A stretch of 64,000 bases of DNA from Chitinophagaceae bacterium (GCA_947447825.1 CANFLL010000004.1:26220-90219), one strand, 5' to 3'. Shown: positions 9,009 to 18,252, counted from the first letter of the stretch. The notes: generated by a model not told the origin, from the letters alone. Numbers and translations are program-made.

Positions 9009-9911
9009 TTACGCTTTGGGATGCGCTTTATTAAAAACATCTTTCAATTTGTCAATTGTATTATGGGTATATACCTGTGTTGAAGCCAGACTAGAATGTC
9101 CTAAAAGTTCTTTTACCGCATTTAAGCTTGCTCCATTATTCATTAAATGGGTAGCAAAACTGTGGCGAAGTATATGCGGACTTTTCTTTTTGATGGTTGT
9201 AATGGTAGATAAATACTGATTTACAAATGTGTAAACCTTTCGCTGCTGCAATGCCTTACCCTTTTCGTCAGTAAATAAATTGGTAATGCCTTCTATTTGA
9301 ACAGATTTTTCTGCCACATATTCTTTTAACGAATCCCTCATTTCTGTGGAAATGGGCACAATCCTTTCCTTATTTCCTTTTCCCAAAACTTTTATCTGCG
9401 ATTTTGAATAGTCAACATCACCTTCTTTAATAGTAATAAGTTCCGTTAACCGCATCCCTGTAGAATAAAATAGCAACAGCACTAGGCGTTCTGTTCTTCC
9501 TTTCCAATCATCAGGAAACTCTACATGGTTAAATAAGGTTTGCATGTCATCTTCCAATACAAACTCTGGCAAACGTTTATTAATCTTGGGGGTATGCACG
9601 GTAATCATGGGACTAACTTCTAGCTTACCCATTTTCATAAGGTACTTAAAGAAAGATTTTAGAGAAGAGGCTTTTCTATTGATTGACTTTGAACTAATGT
9701 CATCACTCTTTAACGAAGCCAACCAAGTACGAATAAAGGTGGGGAGTATTTTGGATATCTCAGGAGAATCGAATGAATCTACTAAGAAAAGGAAAAACTG
9801 TTCCAAATCATTTCGATAGGCTTCAATAGTATGGAGAGAGTACCTCTTTTCGAACTGGAGATAATCTAAAAAAGATTGTATTTCTGGGTGATATTGCTTA
9901 GTAATAGACAT
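9009..9911 (-). CDS. xerC: Xer-type tyrosine recombinase
   Basis: 300 residues, full length. An N-terminal SAM-like core-binding domain (FLDYLQFEKRYSLHTIEAYRNDLEQF, about 14-100) precedes the catalytic domain. This has FYSTGMRLTELITI (first catalytic Arg), KGNKERIVPI (Lys), HILRHSFATHLMNNGA (His-x-x-Arg), LGHSSLASTQVYTH (His and the nucleophilic Tyr). It resolves chromosome dimers at dif; whether it is the XerC or XerD equivalent cannot be told here. The start codon directly abuts the T tract of the rpsU terminator, leaving no room for a free ribosome-binding site. Confidence 0.92.
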   Translation of the reverse strand: MSITKQYHPEIQSFLDYLQFEKRYSLHTIEAYRNDLEQFFLFLVDSFDSPEISKILPTFIRTWLASLKSDDISSKSINRKASSLKSFFKYLMKMGKLEVSPMITVHTPKINKRLPEFVLEDDMQTLFNHVEFPDDWKGRTERLVLLLFYSTGMRLTELITIKEGDVDYSKSQIKVLGKGNKERIVPISTEMRDSLKEYVAEKSVQIEGITNLFTDEKGKALQQRKVYTFVNQYLSTITTIKKKSPHILRHSFATHLMNNGASLNAVKELLGHSSLASTQVYTHNTIDKLKDVFNKAHPKA

Positions 9912-9947
9912 AAAAAAGTAGCCTAAGGTATTGAACCAAGGCTACTT
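9912..9947 (-). terminator. Terminator/attenuator between rpsU and xer
   Basis: On the minus strand the 9-bp stem AAGTAGCCT/AGGCTACTT with a 14-base loop is followed by six T residues that touch the ATG of the recombinase gene. It probably stops most rpsU transcripts. Read-through transcripts would carry the hairpin right over the start region. Confidence 0.85.
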
Positions 9948-9992
9948 GAATATATTTGGGGATAAATAGTAACGTTCGAATCTACTTGTCTA

Positions 9993-10181
9993 CTAGCTTT
10001 CGTTAGCTAGTTTTTGCTTGTAAATTGCTTTAAGAACTTGTGTACGACGAACAACACTTGGCTTAGTAAATGTTTGACGCTCTCTTAATTGCAAGAGAGT
10101 TTTGCTTTTTTCAAACTTCTTTTTGTACTTCTTTAGCGCCTTGTCAATGTTTTCGCAATCTTTTGAGTCGATTATTAGCAT
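9993..10181 (-). CDS. rpsU: Ribosomal protein bS21
   Basis: 62 residues: MLIIDSKDCENIDKALKKYKKKFEKSK, then LRERQTFTKPSVVRRTQVLKAIYKQK. This is the usual Bacteroidota form of the small, basic 30S subunit protein that helps initiation by contacting the anti-Shine-Dalgarno region. It is first in the rpsU-xer-hpf group, with a strong terminator directly after it. Confidence 0.95.
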   Translation of the reverse strand: MLIIDSKDCENIDKALKKYKKKFEKSKTLLQLRERQTFTKPSVVRRTQVLKAIYKQKLANES

Positions 10182-10285
10182 AATATTTATTCCTTTTTTT
10201 AAATTTGGAGTGCGAAAATAGTGGAAAAGTTTTAATTTCCAAATAAGATATTTACCGTATGCCTATTCCTTAATAAATTGCGCCC

Positions 10286-10879
10286 ATGTTTACAGGAATA
10301 ATTGAGCAAATGGGGCTTGTAGAAGCCATAGAAACGACAGGAACAAATGCTACGTTTTGGATTTCATCCCCTCTTTCAGCAGAACTTAAAATAGATCAAA
10401 GCGTTAGCCACAGTGGAGTGTGCCTTACAGTAGAAGAAATAAAGGACAATAAACATAGAGTAACTGCCATAGAAGAAACGCTCAACAAAACCAATCTGGG
10501 TACATGGAAAACAGGCACTTTGGTAAACTTAGAAAGATGCATGATAATGAACGGACGACTAGACGGACATATTGTGCAGGGACATGTAGACGCAACGGCA
10601 GTGTGCATAAAGAAGCTGACGCTGAATGGTAGCTGGGAATATACCTTTGAGTTCGACACTCAGTTTGCCCATTTGGTGATAGAAAAAGGTTCTATCTCTG
10701 TTAATGGCACAAGCCTTACCTGTTTTAATGTTACCAACAACTCTTTTACGGTTGCCATTATTCCTTACACATTCGAACATACTAACATGAGCCAACTTGA
10801 GGAAGGGCATTACATAAATGTTGAGTTTGATATTATTGGTAAATACATTCAACGGATGGCACAATTGAAAAAAGACTGA
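10286..10879 (+). CDS. ribE: Riboflavin synthase, alpha chain
   Basis: 197 residues. It has the diagnostic start MFTGIIEQMG and two homologous lumazine-binding barrels: the first with SHSGVCLTVEEI and the second with GRLDGHIVQGHVDATA and GSISVNGTSLTCFNV. The enzyme dismutates two 6,7-dimethyl-8-ribityllumazine molecules to riboflavin. No other rib gene and no FMN-riboswitch-like structure is present in the roughly 100-base upstream gap. A membrane protein gene follows 11 bases after the stop, possibly co-transcribed. Confidence 0.96.
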   Translation: MFTGIIEQMGLVEAIETTGTNATFWISSPLSAELKIDQSVSHSGVCLTVEEIKDNKHRVTAIEETLNKTNLGTWKTGTLVNLERCMIMNGRLDGHIVQGHVDATAVCIKKLTLNGSWEYTFEFDTQFAHLVIEKGSISVNGTSLTCFNVTNNSFTVAIIPYTFEHTNMSQLEEGHYINVEFDIIGKYIQRMAQLKKD

Positions 10880-10890
10880 AATATAGTTTT

Positions 10891-12915
10891 ATGAAAGACA
10901 AATTTTTGGGCTCTTACAGAAACTATCTTCTATTACTATTAATTTTATTGATTGCTTATCTGCCCTTATCCAGTTTTCTGTTTGCTTTAAAAAACGATGC
11001 TTTCACAGATAACTTTCCCGATAAATTCTTCTTTAGTTCCGCTCTTCATAGTGGTCATTTGCCGCTTTGGAATCCCTACATGAATTTTGGCTTTCCTATT
11101 TATGCCGATTTCGGCTTTGCATTCTATAATCCTATTACTTGGTTGTTTGGAATAATAGGCTACAATGCCTTCACATTTACCATAGAGGTTTTATTGTACA
11201 TCTATTTGGCAGGGGTAAACATGTATCTACTTTGCAAGTATCTCTCCTTTCAAAACCGGGTTTGCTTGGCGGTTGCTTCTATGTTTATGTGTTCTGGTTT
11301 TTTTGTAGGAAATCTGCAACATATTAACTTCTTAACTGCGACCGCCTTTGTGCCTTTGGTAGTAAAATATTTATTGTCTTCGCTCTCAAATCCGAGTTTA
11401 AAAAACAGTTTCTATTTAGCAATAGCTTTCTTTTTTGTTATCATGGGAGGGCATCCTGCAATACCAATTGCTACAGTTTATTTTATGCTATTTATTACTG
11501 TATCGTTTTTGATAAATCATTCAGATTTTATTTTAAAAAGAATTGGTTACTTAATATTAGCAGCGGTAATCTTTCTTTCACTAAGTATCCAAATAATATA
11601 TAGTTATCTAAATATTCTCCCTTTTTATTCGAGAGGAATGCCGGTAGCCCAAGACGATTTAGCTAATGTGGGTACATCAATCTCCTCTCTAATTTCATTT
11701 ATTTTGCCTTATTCATCAACAAAAGGAGATGCCTTTTTTGGTACAGACTTGTCCATGAGAAATTTATATCTATCAATAGTGGCAATCCTTGTTATCGTTG
11801 CCATCAAGCCCACAAAGAAGTCTTTTCCTTTTATTATTATTGGCTCAATATTTTTCCTATTTGCTTTAGGAGGAGATATTAAGCATTTGCTATATAATCA
11901 TTTGCCAGGGTTAAGCTATATACGTATCAATGGTGAATTTAGAATGTTTACTATCCTTTGCTTTTGTATTGCCGGTGGTTATAACTTAAATTATCTACTT
12001 GATAATCTCCACGTTGAAGTATTTCAAAAGCATCTTAAAATCGTCGGACGGTATTTTCTTATGGCATTAGTCGTATTCTTTTTAATAGTTCTTGGTAATA
12101 CGCTTACAGATATACATTTAAAAGAATCTAGTTTTAAGGTTTCTATTTCCTCTTTAAAAGAGTTTTTACATAACCTTTCTTTCAAGGATTGTTTACTAAT
12201 AAGTACAGTTATAGCCATCATATTTATATCCACTTTTCTTGTTTTAATTAAAAAGAAACTATTCCGTCTAATTCCTTTTTTAATAATTCTTGATGTTACC
12301 ATTAACCTATTTATTTATATGCCCATTACTGGTGTTGGGCAAAAGAGTGTTGCGTTTGTTCAAAGTATTTACAATAGAAGTCCGAAAGGAATACCTATTC
12401 CAAGTTTAACCCCTTTAGAAAAATTAGATAGCGTTTCTACAGAAGAAAGTAGTTTAGTGGGCGATTGGAGTTATTATAATAAACAAATAGGAACGAAGAA
12501 AATTACGGATTATCCATCCTATTTCCTCTCGCTCGAAAGTTATTTTAACAGTAATAATCCTTCTACCATCAATAAAAAACCATATTTGTTTACCAAGGCT
12601 AATGACTCAAAAATTACTGTTAATAGCTATAACCCTCAAAATATTGAGATTACTTGTTCATCATCAAATGCAGACACATTGGTATTTCTGCAAAACAATT
12701 ATAAGTTTTGGAGTGCAACACTGAATGGTAAGAATCAACCAATTAGTACGGCTTACAATTCGTTTATGGCAATTCCCATTCAGAAAGGGTTGAATAAAAT
12801 TCAGTTTAATTATCAAGACAAAGGGTTGCTCATTTCGTTCTTGATAAGTATGTTGTTTTTTGTATTTTACACAATGAAAATTTTTCTGGATAAGCGCAAA
12901 GCATCTGTCAATTAA
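10891..12915 (+). CDS. YfhO-like polytopic membrane protein
   Basis: 674 residues with about 12 hydrophobic segments (YLLLLLILLIAYLPLSSFLF near the start, another at the very end) and a soluble beta-rich C-terminal part (about 560-640). The first loop has FPDKFFFSSALHSGHLPLWNPYMNFGFPIYADFGFAFYNPITWL, typical of YfhO-type GT-C-fold proteins of Bacteroidota and Firmicutes. Relatives are linked to glycosylation of lipoteichoic acid or other envelope glycans, but the substrate here is unknown. It sits between ribE and a second GT-C-like gene 5 bases downstream, suggesting translation coupling. Confidence 0.8.
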   Translation: MKDKFLGSYRNYLLLLLILLIAYLPLSSFLFALKNDAFTDNFPDKFFFSSALHSGHLPLWNPYMNFGFPIYADFGFAFYNPITWLFGIIGYNAFTFTIEVLLYIYLAGVNMYLLCKYLSFQNRVCLAVASMFMCSGFFVGNLQHINFLTATAFVPLVVKYLLSSLSNPSLKNSFYLAIAFFFVIMGGHPAIPIATVYFMLFITVSFLINHSDFILKRIGYLILAAVIFLSLSIQIIYSYLNILPFYSRGMPVAQDDLANVGTSISSLISFILPYSSTKGDAFFGTDLSMRNLYLSIVAILVIVAIKPTKKSFPFIIIGSIFFLFALGGDIKHLLYNHLPGLSYIRINGEFRMFTILCFCIAGGYNLNYLLDNLHVEVFQKHLKIVGRYFLMALVVFFLIVLGNTLTDIHLKESSFKVSISSLKEFLHNLSFKDCLLISTVIAIIFISTFLVLIKKKLFRLIPFLIILDVTINLFIYMPITGVGQKSVAFVQSIYNRSPKGIPIPSLTPLEKLDSVSTEESSLVGDWSYYNKQIGTKKITDYPSYFLSLESYFNSNNPSTINKKPYLFTKANDSKITVNSYNPQNIEITCSSSNADTLVFLQNNYKFWSATLNGKNQPISTAYNSFMAIPIQKGLNKIQFNYQDKGLLISFLISMLFFVFYTMKIFLDKRKASVN

Positions 12916-12920
12916 AATAT

Positions 12921-14663
12921 ATGCACTCAAAACACCTCAAGCAACTCTGTCTCATTACTGTTCTACTATTAGGAAGTACGCTGTTGTCGGTGTTTTTAAT
13001 TCTTTTATCCCTCGATAGAAATGAACTTATTGCGCATATCATCCGCCTAACCAATAAACCCTATTTGCTCAATCTATTATCTAATAAAATACTCACTCCG
13101 CAAAAGTTTACAATCCTAAGATACGGTTTGCAGGTCTCAATTATTCTTGATTGTATAACAATTGCCTTATTGTATCGTTTTAGAAATGGGGTATTGTCGT
13201 TACTGAATTTTATTTTTTCTACCATTAAAAATTGTTTTGGTGCTATCAGCCTTGCGCATAATACAAGAAAAGAAAATATACTTCTACTCATCATACTGGC
13301 AATTGTATTTTTAAAAGGATTGTATTACATTCTATCATTCGATTTACAATATGATGAAATGTGGAGTTACAATTACTTCACTTCTCGCCCCGTTTATCTT
13401 ATTTTCTTTAGTTATAATAACTATCCGATTTACGAACTAAGTACGCACCTGTTTAAATGGCTGCCTTTTTCTATGAAGGTGAACCTACGATTACCCCCTT
13501 TTTTGATGGGGATATTTTGCATTTTCGTGTTATTTGGTTGCACAAAAAAGATTACGTCACACTTTCTCACCGCCCTTGCAAGCGTCGTATTATTTGCTTG
13601 CATGCCCGTTTCGGTGTTTTACATGTTGTATGCACGAGGGGTAATGTTCGAACTTTTCTTTGCCGTTACAGCATTTTTTAGTCTTGTATTTCTTGTAAAA
13701 ACTCAGCAAAAGAAAAAGTATTTGTTTCTATATGTTGCCTCAAACGTGTTAGGAGCGTATTCCATGCCTACTCATTTGTATTTCTGGGCAGTGTTTTCTT
13801 TGGTATCATTTCTTTATTTTATCCTTTATCAAAAATCAGTAATAAAGTCTATCTTACTAAGCAATTTTCTAATCCTAGCCTTAATCGTATTGTGTTATTT
13901 GCCAGTATTTTTTGGCTCTGGATTGTCGTTTGTTTTTGGTGCACTTACAGATACCTCTCAATCCACAAATCTATTTGCCAACACAATTGCTTACACCAAA
14001 GGCATCAATAACTTCTTTACTGGCAATGTTTATGGTTTGGTAATTCTATCTTTTATGTCTTTTGTCTTTTTGTTTTTATATAAAACAGCGGATTACAAAT
14101 ACCTATTTACATTGCTACTGGTTAACCTATTTATCTTTTTGCCAAGTATAATCTATCTATTTCAACGTGTATTTATCCCCGAAAGAGCTTTGGCTTTTAT
14201 TGGCTTAGTAATTCCTTTTTTAGGATGCACGCTATTTTATTTTACAAAAAATTCTCTCAAACAATATCAACAGTATTGCATTCTTGCAATTGTTTTTATT
14301 GCTGGTTGCGCCATCAGTCATCGGCATGAATACCTAAATTGGAGTGTTCAAAAAGACAAGGATGCCATTAAGCTTTCTACCCTTTTTTTAAAGAATAAAA
14401 TAGAGACTTGCTATGATAATTCGCCCACTTCCGAGTTCTATTATTTCTATCCAGCTTTAGAATATTATTTTAGTCAGCAGAAAAAAACTATCAACTTTAA
14501 TATGGCGGAACCTAATAGTCAGCGATATAAACCATTACTTTCCACAGATAATTTTGATTGCATTATAGATAGCATTTATGCCAATGAAGAACCAAGAAGA
14601 GTAAAGTATAAAAAGATATTTACTGATAATGCTTATGGATTTAAAGTGTGGCGGTTGAAATAA
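12921..14663 (+). CDS. GT-C-fold glycosyltransferase-like membrane protein
   Basis: 580 residues with roughly 12 membrane segments and a short C-terminal soluble tail. The first extracytoplasmic loop reads FDLQYDEMWSYNYFTSRP; an acidic DE pair in this position is the catalytic signature of PMT/ArnT-like GT-C enzymes (GT39/GT83), which transfer sugars from polyprenyl carriers. Acceptor and sugar are unknown. The gene follows the YfhO-like gene by 5 bases, so the two are probably one operon. A 13-unit 21-bp array starts at the base after the stop codon. Confidence 0.8.
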   Translation: MHSKHLKQLCLITVLLLGSTLLSVFLILLSLDRNELIAHIIRLTNKPYLLNLLSNKILTPQKFTILRYGLQVSIILDCITIALLYRFRNGVLSLLNFIFSTIKNCFGAISLAHNTRKENILLLIILAIVFLKGLYYILSFDLQYDEMWSYNYFTSRPVYLIFFSYNNYPIYELSTHLFKWLPFSMKVNLRLPPFLMGIFCIFVLFGCTKKITSHFLTALASVVLFACMPVSVFYMLYARGVMFELFFAVTAFFSLVFLVKTQQKKKYLFLYVASNVLGAYSMPTHLYFWAVFSLVSFLYFILYQKSVIKSILLSNFLILALIVLCYLPVFFGSGLSFVFGALTDTSQSTNLFANTIAYTKGINNFFTGNVYGLVILSFMSFVFLFLYKTADYKYLFTLLLVNLFIFLPSIIYLFQRVFIPERALAFIGLVIPFLGCTLFYFTKNSLKQYQQYCILAIVFIAGCAISHRHEYLNWSVQKDKDAIKLSTLFLKNKIETCYDNSPTSEFYYFYPALEYYFSQQKKTINFNMAEPNSQRYKPLLSTDNFDCIIDSIYANEEPRRVKYKKIFTDNAYGFKVWRLK

Positions 14664-14936
14664 GGCTAACCAAATGCGACAAAAGCCTAAGCAAATGCCG
14701 CATAAGGTTGAACAAATATGATATAAGGTTAACCAAATGCGACAAAAGCCTAAGCAAATGCCGCATAAGGTTGAACAAATATGATATAAGGTTAACCAAA
14801 TGCGACGAAAGGCTTCCCAAATGCCGCATAAGGTTGAACAAATGCGACAAAAGTTTAGCCTAATGCCACATAATGTTAACCTAATGCCACATAAGGTTAG
14901 CCCAATACGACACACCTTTGAACATTTAAGCCTAAA
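14664..14936. repeat. 21-bp phased array B (core CAAATGC), 13 units
   Basis: Thirteen 21-base units start at 14664 and repeat without any indel to 14936. The left boundary is the base after one stop codon and the right boundary touches the stop codon of the convergent PAP2 gene. The unit begins GGTTRACC-like (palindromic GGTTAACC in some units) and continues with AAATGC. Units 1-3 and 4-6 are a nearly identical 63-base duplication (one difference); the last four units are more diverged (TAATGCCAC, CAATACGAC). Confidence 0.96.
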
Positions 14937-15557
14937 CTATTCCTTTATCGTTTCCATCTTTTTCTTGCAAACCATTAGGCTCAGATAGATGGTAATAACA
15001 GCTATCAGCATCCCGCCTGCTATATCTCTGGGAAAATGTTCAGCCAAGTATATTCTAGAAAATCCTACTAAAGAAGCGTAAATAAATCCAATTGAAACTA
15101 TCCATCTGCCCGATATTGCCAAGCAGGCAATAAAGAAAACGGTGAAAGCGGTGGCTGTATGACCCGATGGAAAACTGTGCACTTTGTACAATTCTACGCC
15201 AGGAACGGTGTGAATTTGATTGGCATTTGTGATGGCTTTTGTGGGGCGAGCTTGTTCGGGCAATACGTTTTTTAACCCTTGAACAAACAAAGTAGAGATT
15301 ACAAAACAGGCTATCAATAACCAAATAAAATCTCTTCGGAGGGTTAAAACTAATGCTAAGGCTGTAACCCAAGGCAATACTTCGCCAAAGCGAGTGATGG
15401 TAGAAAAGAAGAAATCTGCAACCTTTCCTTGGTCTTGATTGAGTAATAAAAAGAAGGATTCTTTATTGAAAAGAAAGGAGGCAATAAGTAATAATGTGGC
15501 CACAACTGTGGTTGCAATAGTGGCTATGCTGAGATTTGAATAATTTAATGTTCGCAT
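14937..15557 (-). CDS. PAP2-superfamily membrane phosphatase
   Basis: 206 residues with about five to six membrane segments. All three phosphatase motifs are present: KNVLPEQARPT (KxxxxxxRP), HSFPSGHTA (PSGH) and SRIYLAEHFPRDIAGG (SRxxxxxHxxxD). Members dephosphorylate lipid phosphates such as undecaprenyl pyrophosphate or phosphatidyl phosphates at the outer face of the inner membrane. The convergent neighbour is a GT-C glycosyltransferase that would use a polyprenyl carrier, which is suggestive but not proof. Its stop codon abuts array B. Confidence 0.9.
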   Translation of the reverse strand: MRTLNYSNLSIATIATTVVATLLLIASFLFNKESFFLLLNQDQGKVADFFFSTITRFGEVLPWVTALALVLTLRRDFIWLLIACFVISTLFVQGLKNVLPEQARPTKAITNANQIHTVPGVELYKVHSFPSGHTATAFTVFFIACLAISGRWIVSIGFIYASLVGFSRIYLAEHFPRDIAGGMLIAVITIYLSLMVCKKKMETIKE

Positions 15558-15653
15558 GTATTACCTATTAATAAACACAAAAGAAAGAAAAGGAATTGCT
15601 ACCAATGATTGTTATAGGTAAAAAAGGTTTATTAAAGGGAGTAATAATTGCAC

Positions 15654-15754
15654 TTTACCACAAAGTTCACAAAGAAGAAACACGAAGAACACAAGGTAAA
15701 ACAGGGTACACAAAGTTCTTGATAGTAATTTTACCTTGTGTTCTTTGTGGTAAA
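15654..15754. repeat. Hairpin repeat with TTTACCACAAAG ends
   Basis: Ends TTTACCACAAAG and CTTTGTGGTAAA are exact reverse complements. Inside, GAACACAAGGTAAAA pairs with TTTTACCTTGTGTTC, so the element can fold into a long nested stem. It is 101 bases and fills the gap between tmk and the PAP2 gene. Confidence 0.85.
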
Positions 15755-15766
15755 ATTTTCCTCGGA

Positions 15767-16381
15767 TTATAAATTATCTAGTTCCTTCCAAATGTCGTCG
15801 GCAATTGCGGCTACAGATTGATTGCCATTTATAAAAACAATTTTTTCTTCTCCCTTCAATTTCTCGAATGACTCTAAATACTTTGCCTTTACTTGCTGCA
15901 AGTTTTCGAGGGTTTCATAAAGTTCTATCGTGCCTCTTGTGCTATTTAATCGCTTCATAGAAACTTCTGGATCAACATCTATAAAGAAGTTTACATCGGG
16001 CTTCAAGGTAGCAGCACTTAGTGCATTGGCCGCAATTACCCAATCAATATCCACATGAACACCATGATAGGCATACGATGAAAAGTAATATCTATCAGAA
16101 ATAACGGTGTAGCCTTCCTCCATCTTTTTCAATAATCCGTTAATCTCATTGTGCAAATGATCTAACCTGTCGGCCACATTTAGGGCGGCAATGGTTTTAT
16201 GGTCGGCATTCATACGTCCCTTAAAAATGTTACGTACCAAGGAACCAATGGGGCTGTCGGTAGGTTCGAACGTAGTGTAAACCTTATGCCCAGCAGCAAT
16301 CAGCTTTTCGGTTAATAACTTCACCTGCGTGCTTTTTCCGCTACCATCAATACCCTCGAATACTATAAATAATTGTTTCAT
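15767..16381 (-). CDS. tmk: Thymidylate kinase
   Basis: 204 residues from the ATG at 16381, the usual start of the family (MKQLFIVFEGIDGSGKSTQ). A longer in-frame ATG at 16417 would add 12 unusual residues. The P-loop is EGIDGSGKST; the dTMP-binding motif DRYYFSSYAYHG and the FIDVDPEVSMKRL segment follow. It phosphorylates dTMP to dTDP. No co-directional partner within 60 bases; a hairpin repeat lies just downstream. Confidence 0.95.
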   Translation of the reverse strand: MKQLFIVFEGIDGSGKSTQVKLLTEKLIAAGHKVYTTFEPTDSPIGSLVRNIFKGRMNADHKTIAALNVADRLDHLHNEINGLLKKMEEGYTVISDRYYFSSYAYHGVHVDIDWVIAANALSAATLKPDVNFFIDVDPEVSMKRLNSTRGTIELYETLENLQQVKAKYLESFEKLKGEEKIVFINGNQSVAAIADDIWKELDNL

Positions 16382-16481
16382 GTAAGTGTGATTAAAATGA
16401 TTTGTTTCTTTTACCACAAAGGTTTGTTGTCACCTTTATTCAATCCAAATCCTTGTGTTGTTTGAGGCGAATACTCTTTCC

Positions 16482-17741
16482 CTATCCCCTCTTTTTCTCT
16501 TTCCCTAATGAAGAAAAAGGAATCATAGCCACTAACGGTGTAATTAAAATGGGAAGCATCAAGCTTCTGTATCTAACAATTGCGCCTGTAAATGTTACCG
16601 TAAAGCCATCCAATAATAAAACGCTCAAGGCTAAATAGAGACAGCAAATATAAAAGGGAGGCATTAGTCTTTTGTGTTTTGCAAATATTAAAAAAGCAAT
16701 TAGGATGCAAGCATTGAAAAGTGTTTCTCCAAAAGCCATCAGGTAAGCTATGTTTTTAATCTCGGAAAAGTGCGGTCTGATGAATGCAACATCTAAAGCT
16801 GTAGGCAGGTAATGAATAACACTTTCTGTAGTAGGCATCAAGGTAGGAACATTGATAGCAGAGTTTCCCTTTAGTAGTAAAAACTCGTGCTGTTTGTTTG
16901 CCACATAAAAGAGCGCATTGTAATGGTCGCCCAAAAGTGCCACAGCCATCAATGCCAAGATGCCACCAGAGTAGACAGCAAAGAAATAAAACTGGTGCCG
17001 TTGATTGTTTCTATCGGCTAACCACCAACTAAGCACAGCCGGAAACAAGGCAATAGCTACATAACTTTTGATGAAGAAGATAAGCAGAAAAGAAAAAGCA
17101 ATCATGAGGTAGTGCTTGCTACTGCTTTCCTTTTTGATAACCCGATTGAAGCAATAGAAGAACATCCCCAAAGCAGAAAGAAGAATCCCATCTTTATGTA
17201 TGCCACTCCCCCAGAATAAAAAGGAGGGCATCAAAAAAATAGGAATAAGCAATAAATACTGGTGAACATTGGTAAAAGATTTTACTAGCCAATAAAAAGC
17301 AACCAATCCAAAGAGGTGGAGGAAGTTGAAAAATAGGATGTTAGTGAAGTAATTAGTACGGCTAAATACATTACAGATAGCAAGGAATTTAATTATCAGG
17401 TTGTCTTTCAGATCGTTCCAATAAGAGTTGGATCCAGAAAACAAGCCGCCCCTTTCAGCGTAATTGCTCATAAAAAGAGATTTTACAAACAAGAGAGGGT
17501 TGTGTAGTAGCAATTCTGTTTCGGGGAGGCTTTCTCTATAAAAGCGCCAAGTATCTGCCCCTGCCCGTTGTGCCGGAAAGTTGAAATACATGCCATAAGC
17601 CACACCAGCAAAGACTTTTAGTACAAATAAGCCCACCAGTAGCCACCAAGCAATGCCCGACTTTTTTAAAAAGGGGATGCGTGTAATGATAAAACTAAAC
17701 AGCAGGAGGTATAATAAAAATGGGATGATGTCTACTTTCAT
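16482..17741 (-). CDS. Polytopic inner-membrane protein of unknown function
   Basis: 419 residues from the ATG at 17741 (MKVDIIPFLLYLLLFSFIITRIP), about ten to eleven predicted membrane segments. A hydrophilic region after the second segment (AGADTWRFYRESLPETELLLHNPLLF) and FLFWGSGIHKDGILLSALGMFFYCFNR resemble the membrane proteins encoded in Bacteroidota cell-surface polysaccharide regions, but no EpsG, Wzy or O-antigen ligase motif is clear. Function unassigned. It lies between tmk and a GxxExxY repeat unit. Confidence 0.75.
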   Translation of the reverse strand: MKVDIIPFLLYLLLFSFIITRIPFLKKSGIAWWLLVGLFVLKVFAGVAYGMYFNFPAQRAGADTWRFYRESLPETELLLHNPLLFVKSLFMSNYAERGGLFSGSNSYWNDLKDNLIIKFLAICNVFSRTNYFTNILFFNFLHLFGLVAFYWLVKSFTNVHQYLLLIPIFLMPSFLFWGSGIHKDGILLSALGMFFYCFNRVIKKESSSKHYLMIAFSFLLIFFIKSYVAIALFPAVLSWWLADRNNQRHQFYFFAVYSGGILALMAVALLGDHYNALFYVANKQHEFLLLKGNSAINVPTLMPTTESVIHYLPTALDVAFIRPHFSEIKNIAYLMAFGETLFNACILIAFLIFAKHKRLMPPFYICCLYLALSVLLLDGFTVTFTGAIVRYRSLMLPILITPLVAMIPFSSLGKEKKRG

Positions 17742-17753
17742 TGAAGTTATTTT

Positions 17754-17836
17754 TTGCCACTGAGGCACAGAGAAAACAGAGAAGAAATATGTAGAAACAT
17801 AACTTATTTTCTGTTTTCTCTGTGCCTCAGTGGCAA
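17754..17836. repeat. Perfect 26-bp-arm hairpin repeat, left of GxxExxY
   Basis: Arms 17754-17779 and 17811-17836 are perfect reverse complements (outer part TTGCCACTGAGGCACAGAG), with a 31-base loop. The element ends only 9 bases before the stop codon of the GxxExxY gene. A related element with the same CTCAGTGGCAA end lies on the other side of that gene. Confidence 0.95.
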
Positions 17837-17845
17837 TCTTTATTC

Positions 17846-18244
17846 TTAATAAATTACTCTTTTTATATCCAACCTAAGTTTTCCAAAATTTAATATAAGA
17901 CCAACCTTACAGCCAGATATTTTCAAATAGTTGATTACTTGGGCATAATCCTCGTCCGAAATGCCACCTTCTTTTGCTTTTACTTCAAGCACTACGATAT
18001 CATCAACAATAAAATCTGCGTAGAACTTATGTGCCAAAACAATATCCTTGTATGGAATAAAGTATTCTTTTTCGCGCTCAAAAGGAATTGTATGGGCATT
18101 AAACTCATACTCAAATGCATCTTTATACACGATTTCAAGAAACCCTGAGCCAAGTGTTTTGTGAACTTCAACGCCAATACCTATTATGGTATCAGTTTCT
18201 CCTTGTAATGGATACTTGTTTTTATCAAAAATTTGCTGAGCCAT
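17846..18244 (-). CDS. GxxExxY-family protein (PD-(D/E)XK-like)
   Basis: 132 residues. The defining motif is GSGFLEIVYKDAFEYEF (G-x-x-E-x-x-Y), followed by FYADFIVDDIVVLEVKA, a D...ExK arrangement typical of PD-(D/E)XK nuclease folds, and AQVINYLKISGCKVGLILNFG. The family (TIGR04256) is present in many scattered copies in diverse genomes and has no established function. Here the gene is enclosed by two hairpin repeats sharing the same ends, 9 bases from each boundary, which suggests a mobile or repeat-associated unit. Confidence 0.88.
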   Translation of the reverse strand: MAQQIFDKNKYPLQGETDTIIGIGVEVHKTLGSGFLEIVYKDAFEYEFNAHTIPFEREKEYFIPYKDIVLAHKFYADFIVDDIVVLEVKAKEGGISDEDYAQVINYLKISGCKVGLILNFGKLRLDIKRVIY

Positions 18245-18252
18245 AATTATTT

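Noticed and set aside
10182..10285. FMN riboswitch before ribE
   Set aside because: The 104-base gap is too short and AT-rich, without the conserved FMN aptamer helices.
14664..14936. CRISPR array
   Set aside because: Units are 21 bases with drifting cores and no identical 25-40 base repeats or unique spacers, and no cas gene is nearby.
14535..14988. Open frames across array B (both strands)
   Set aside because: They arise because a 21-base unit without stops keeps all multiples of three open; no initiation signal or family.
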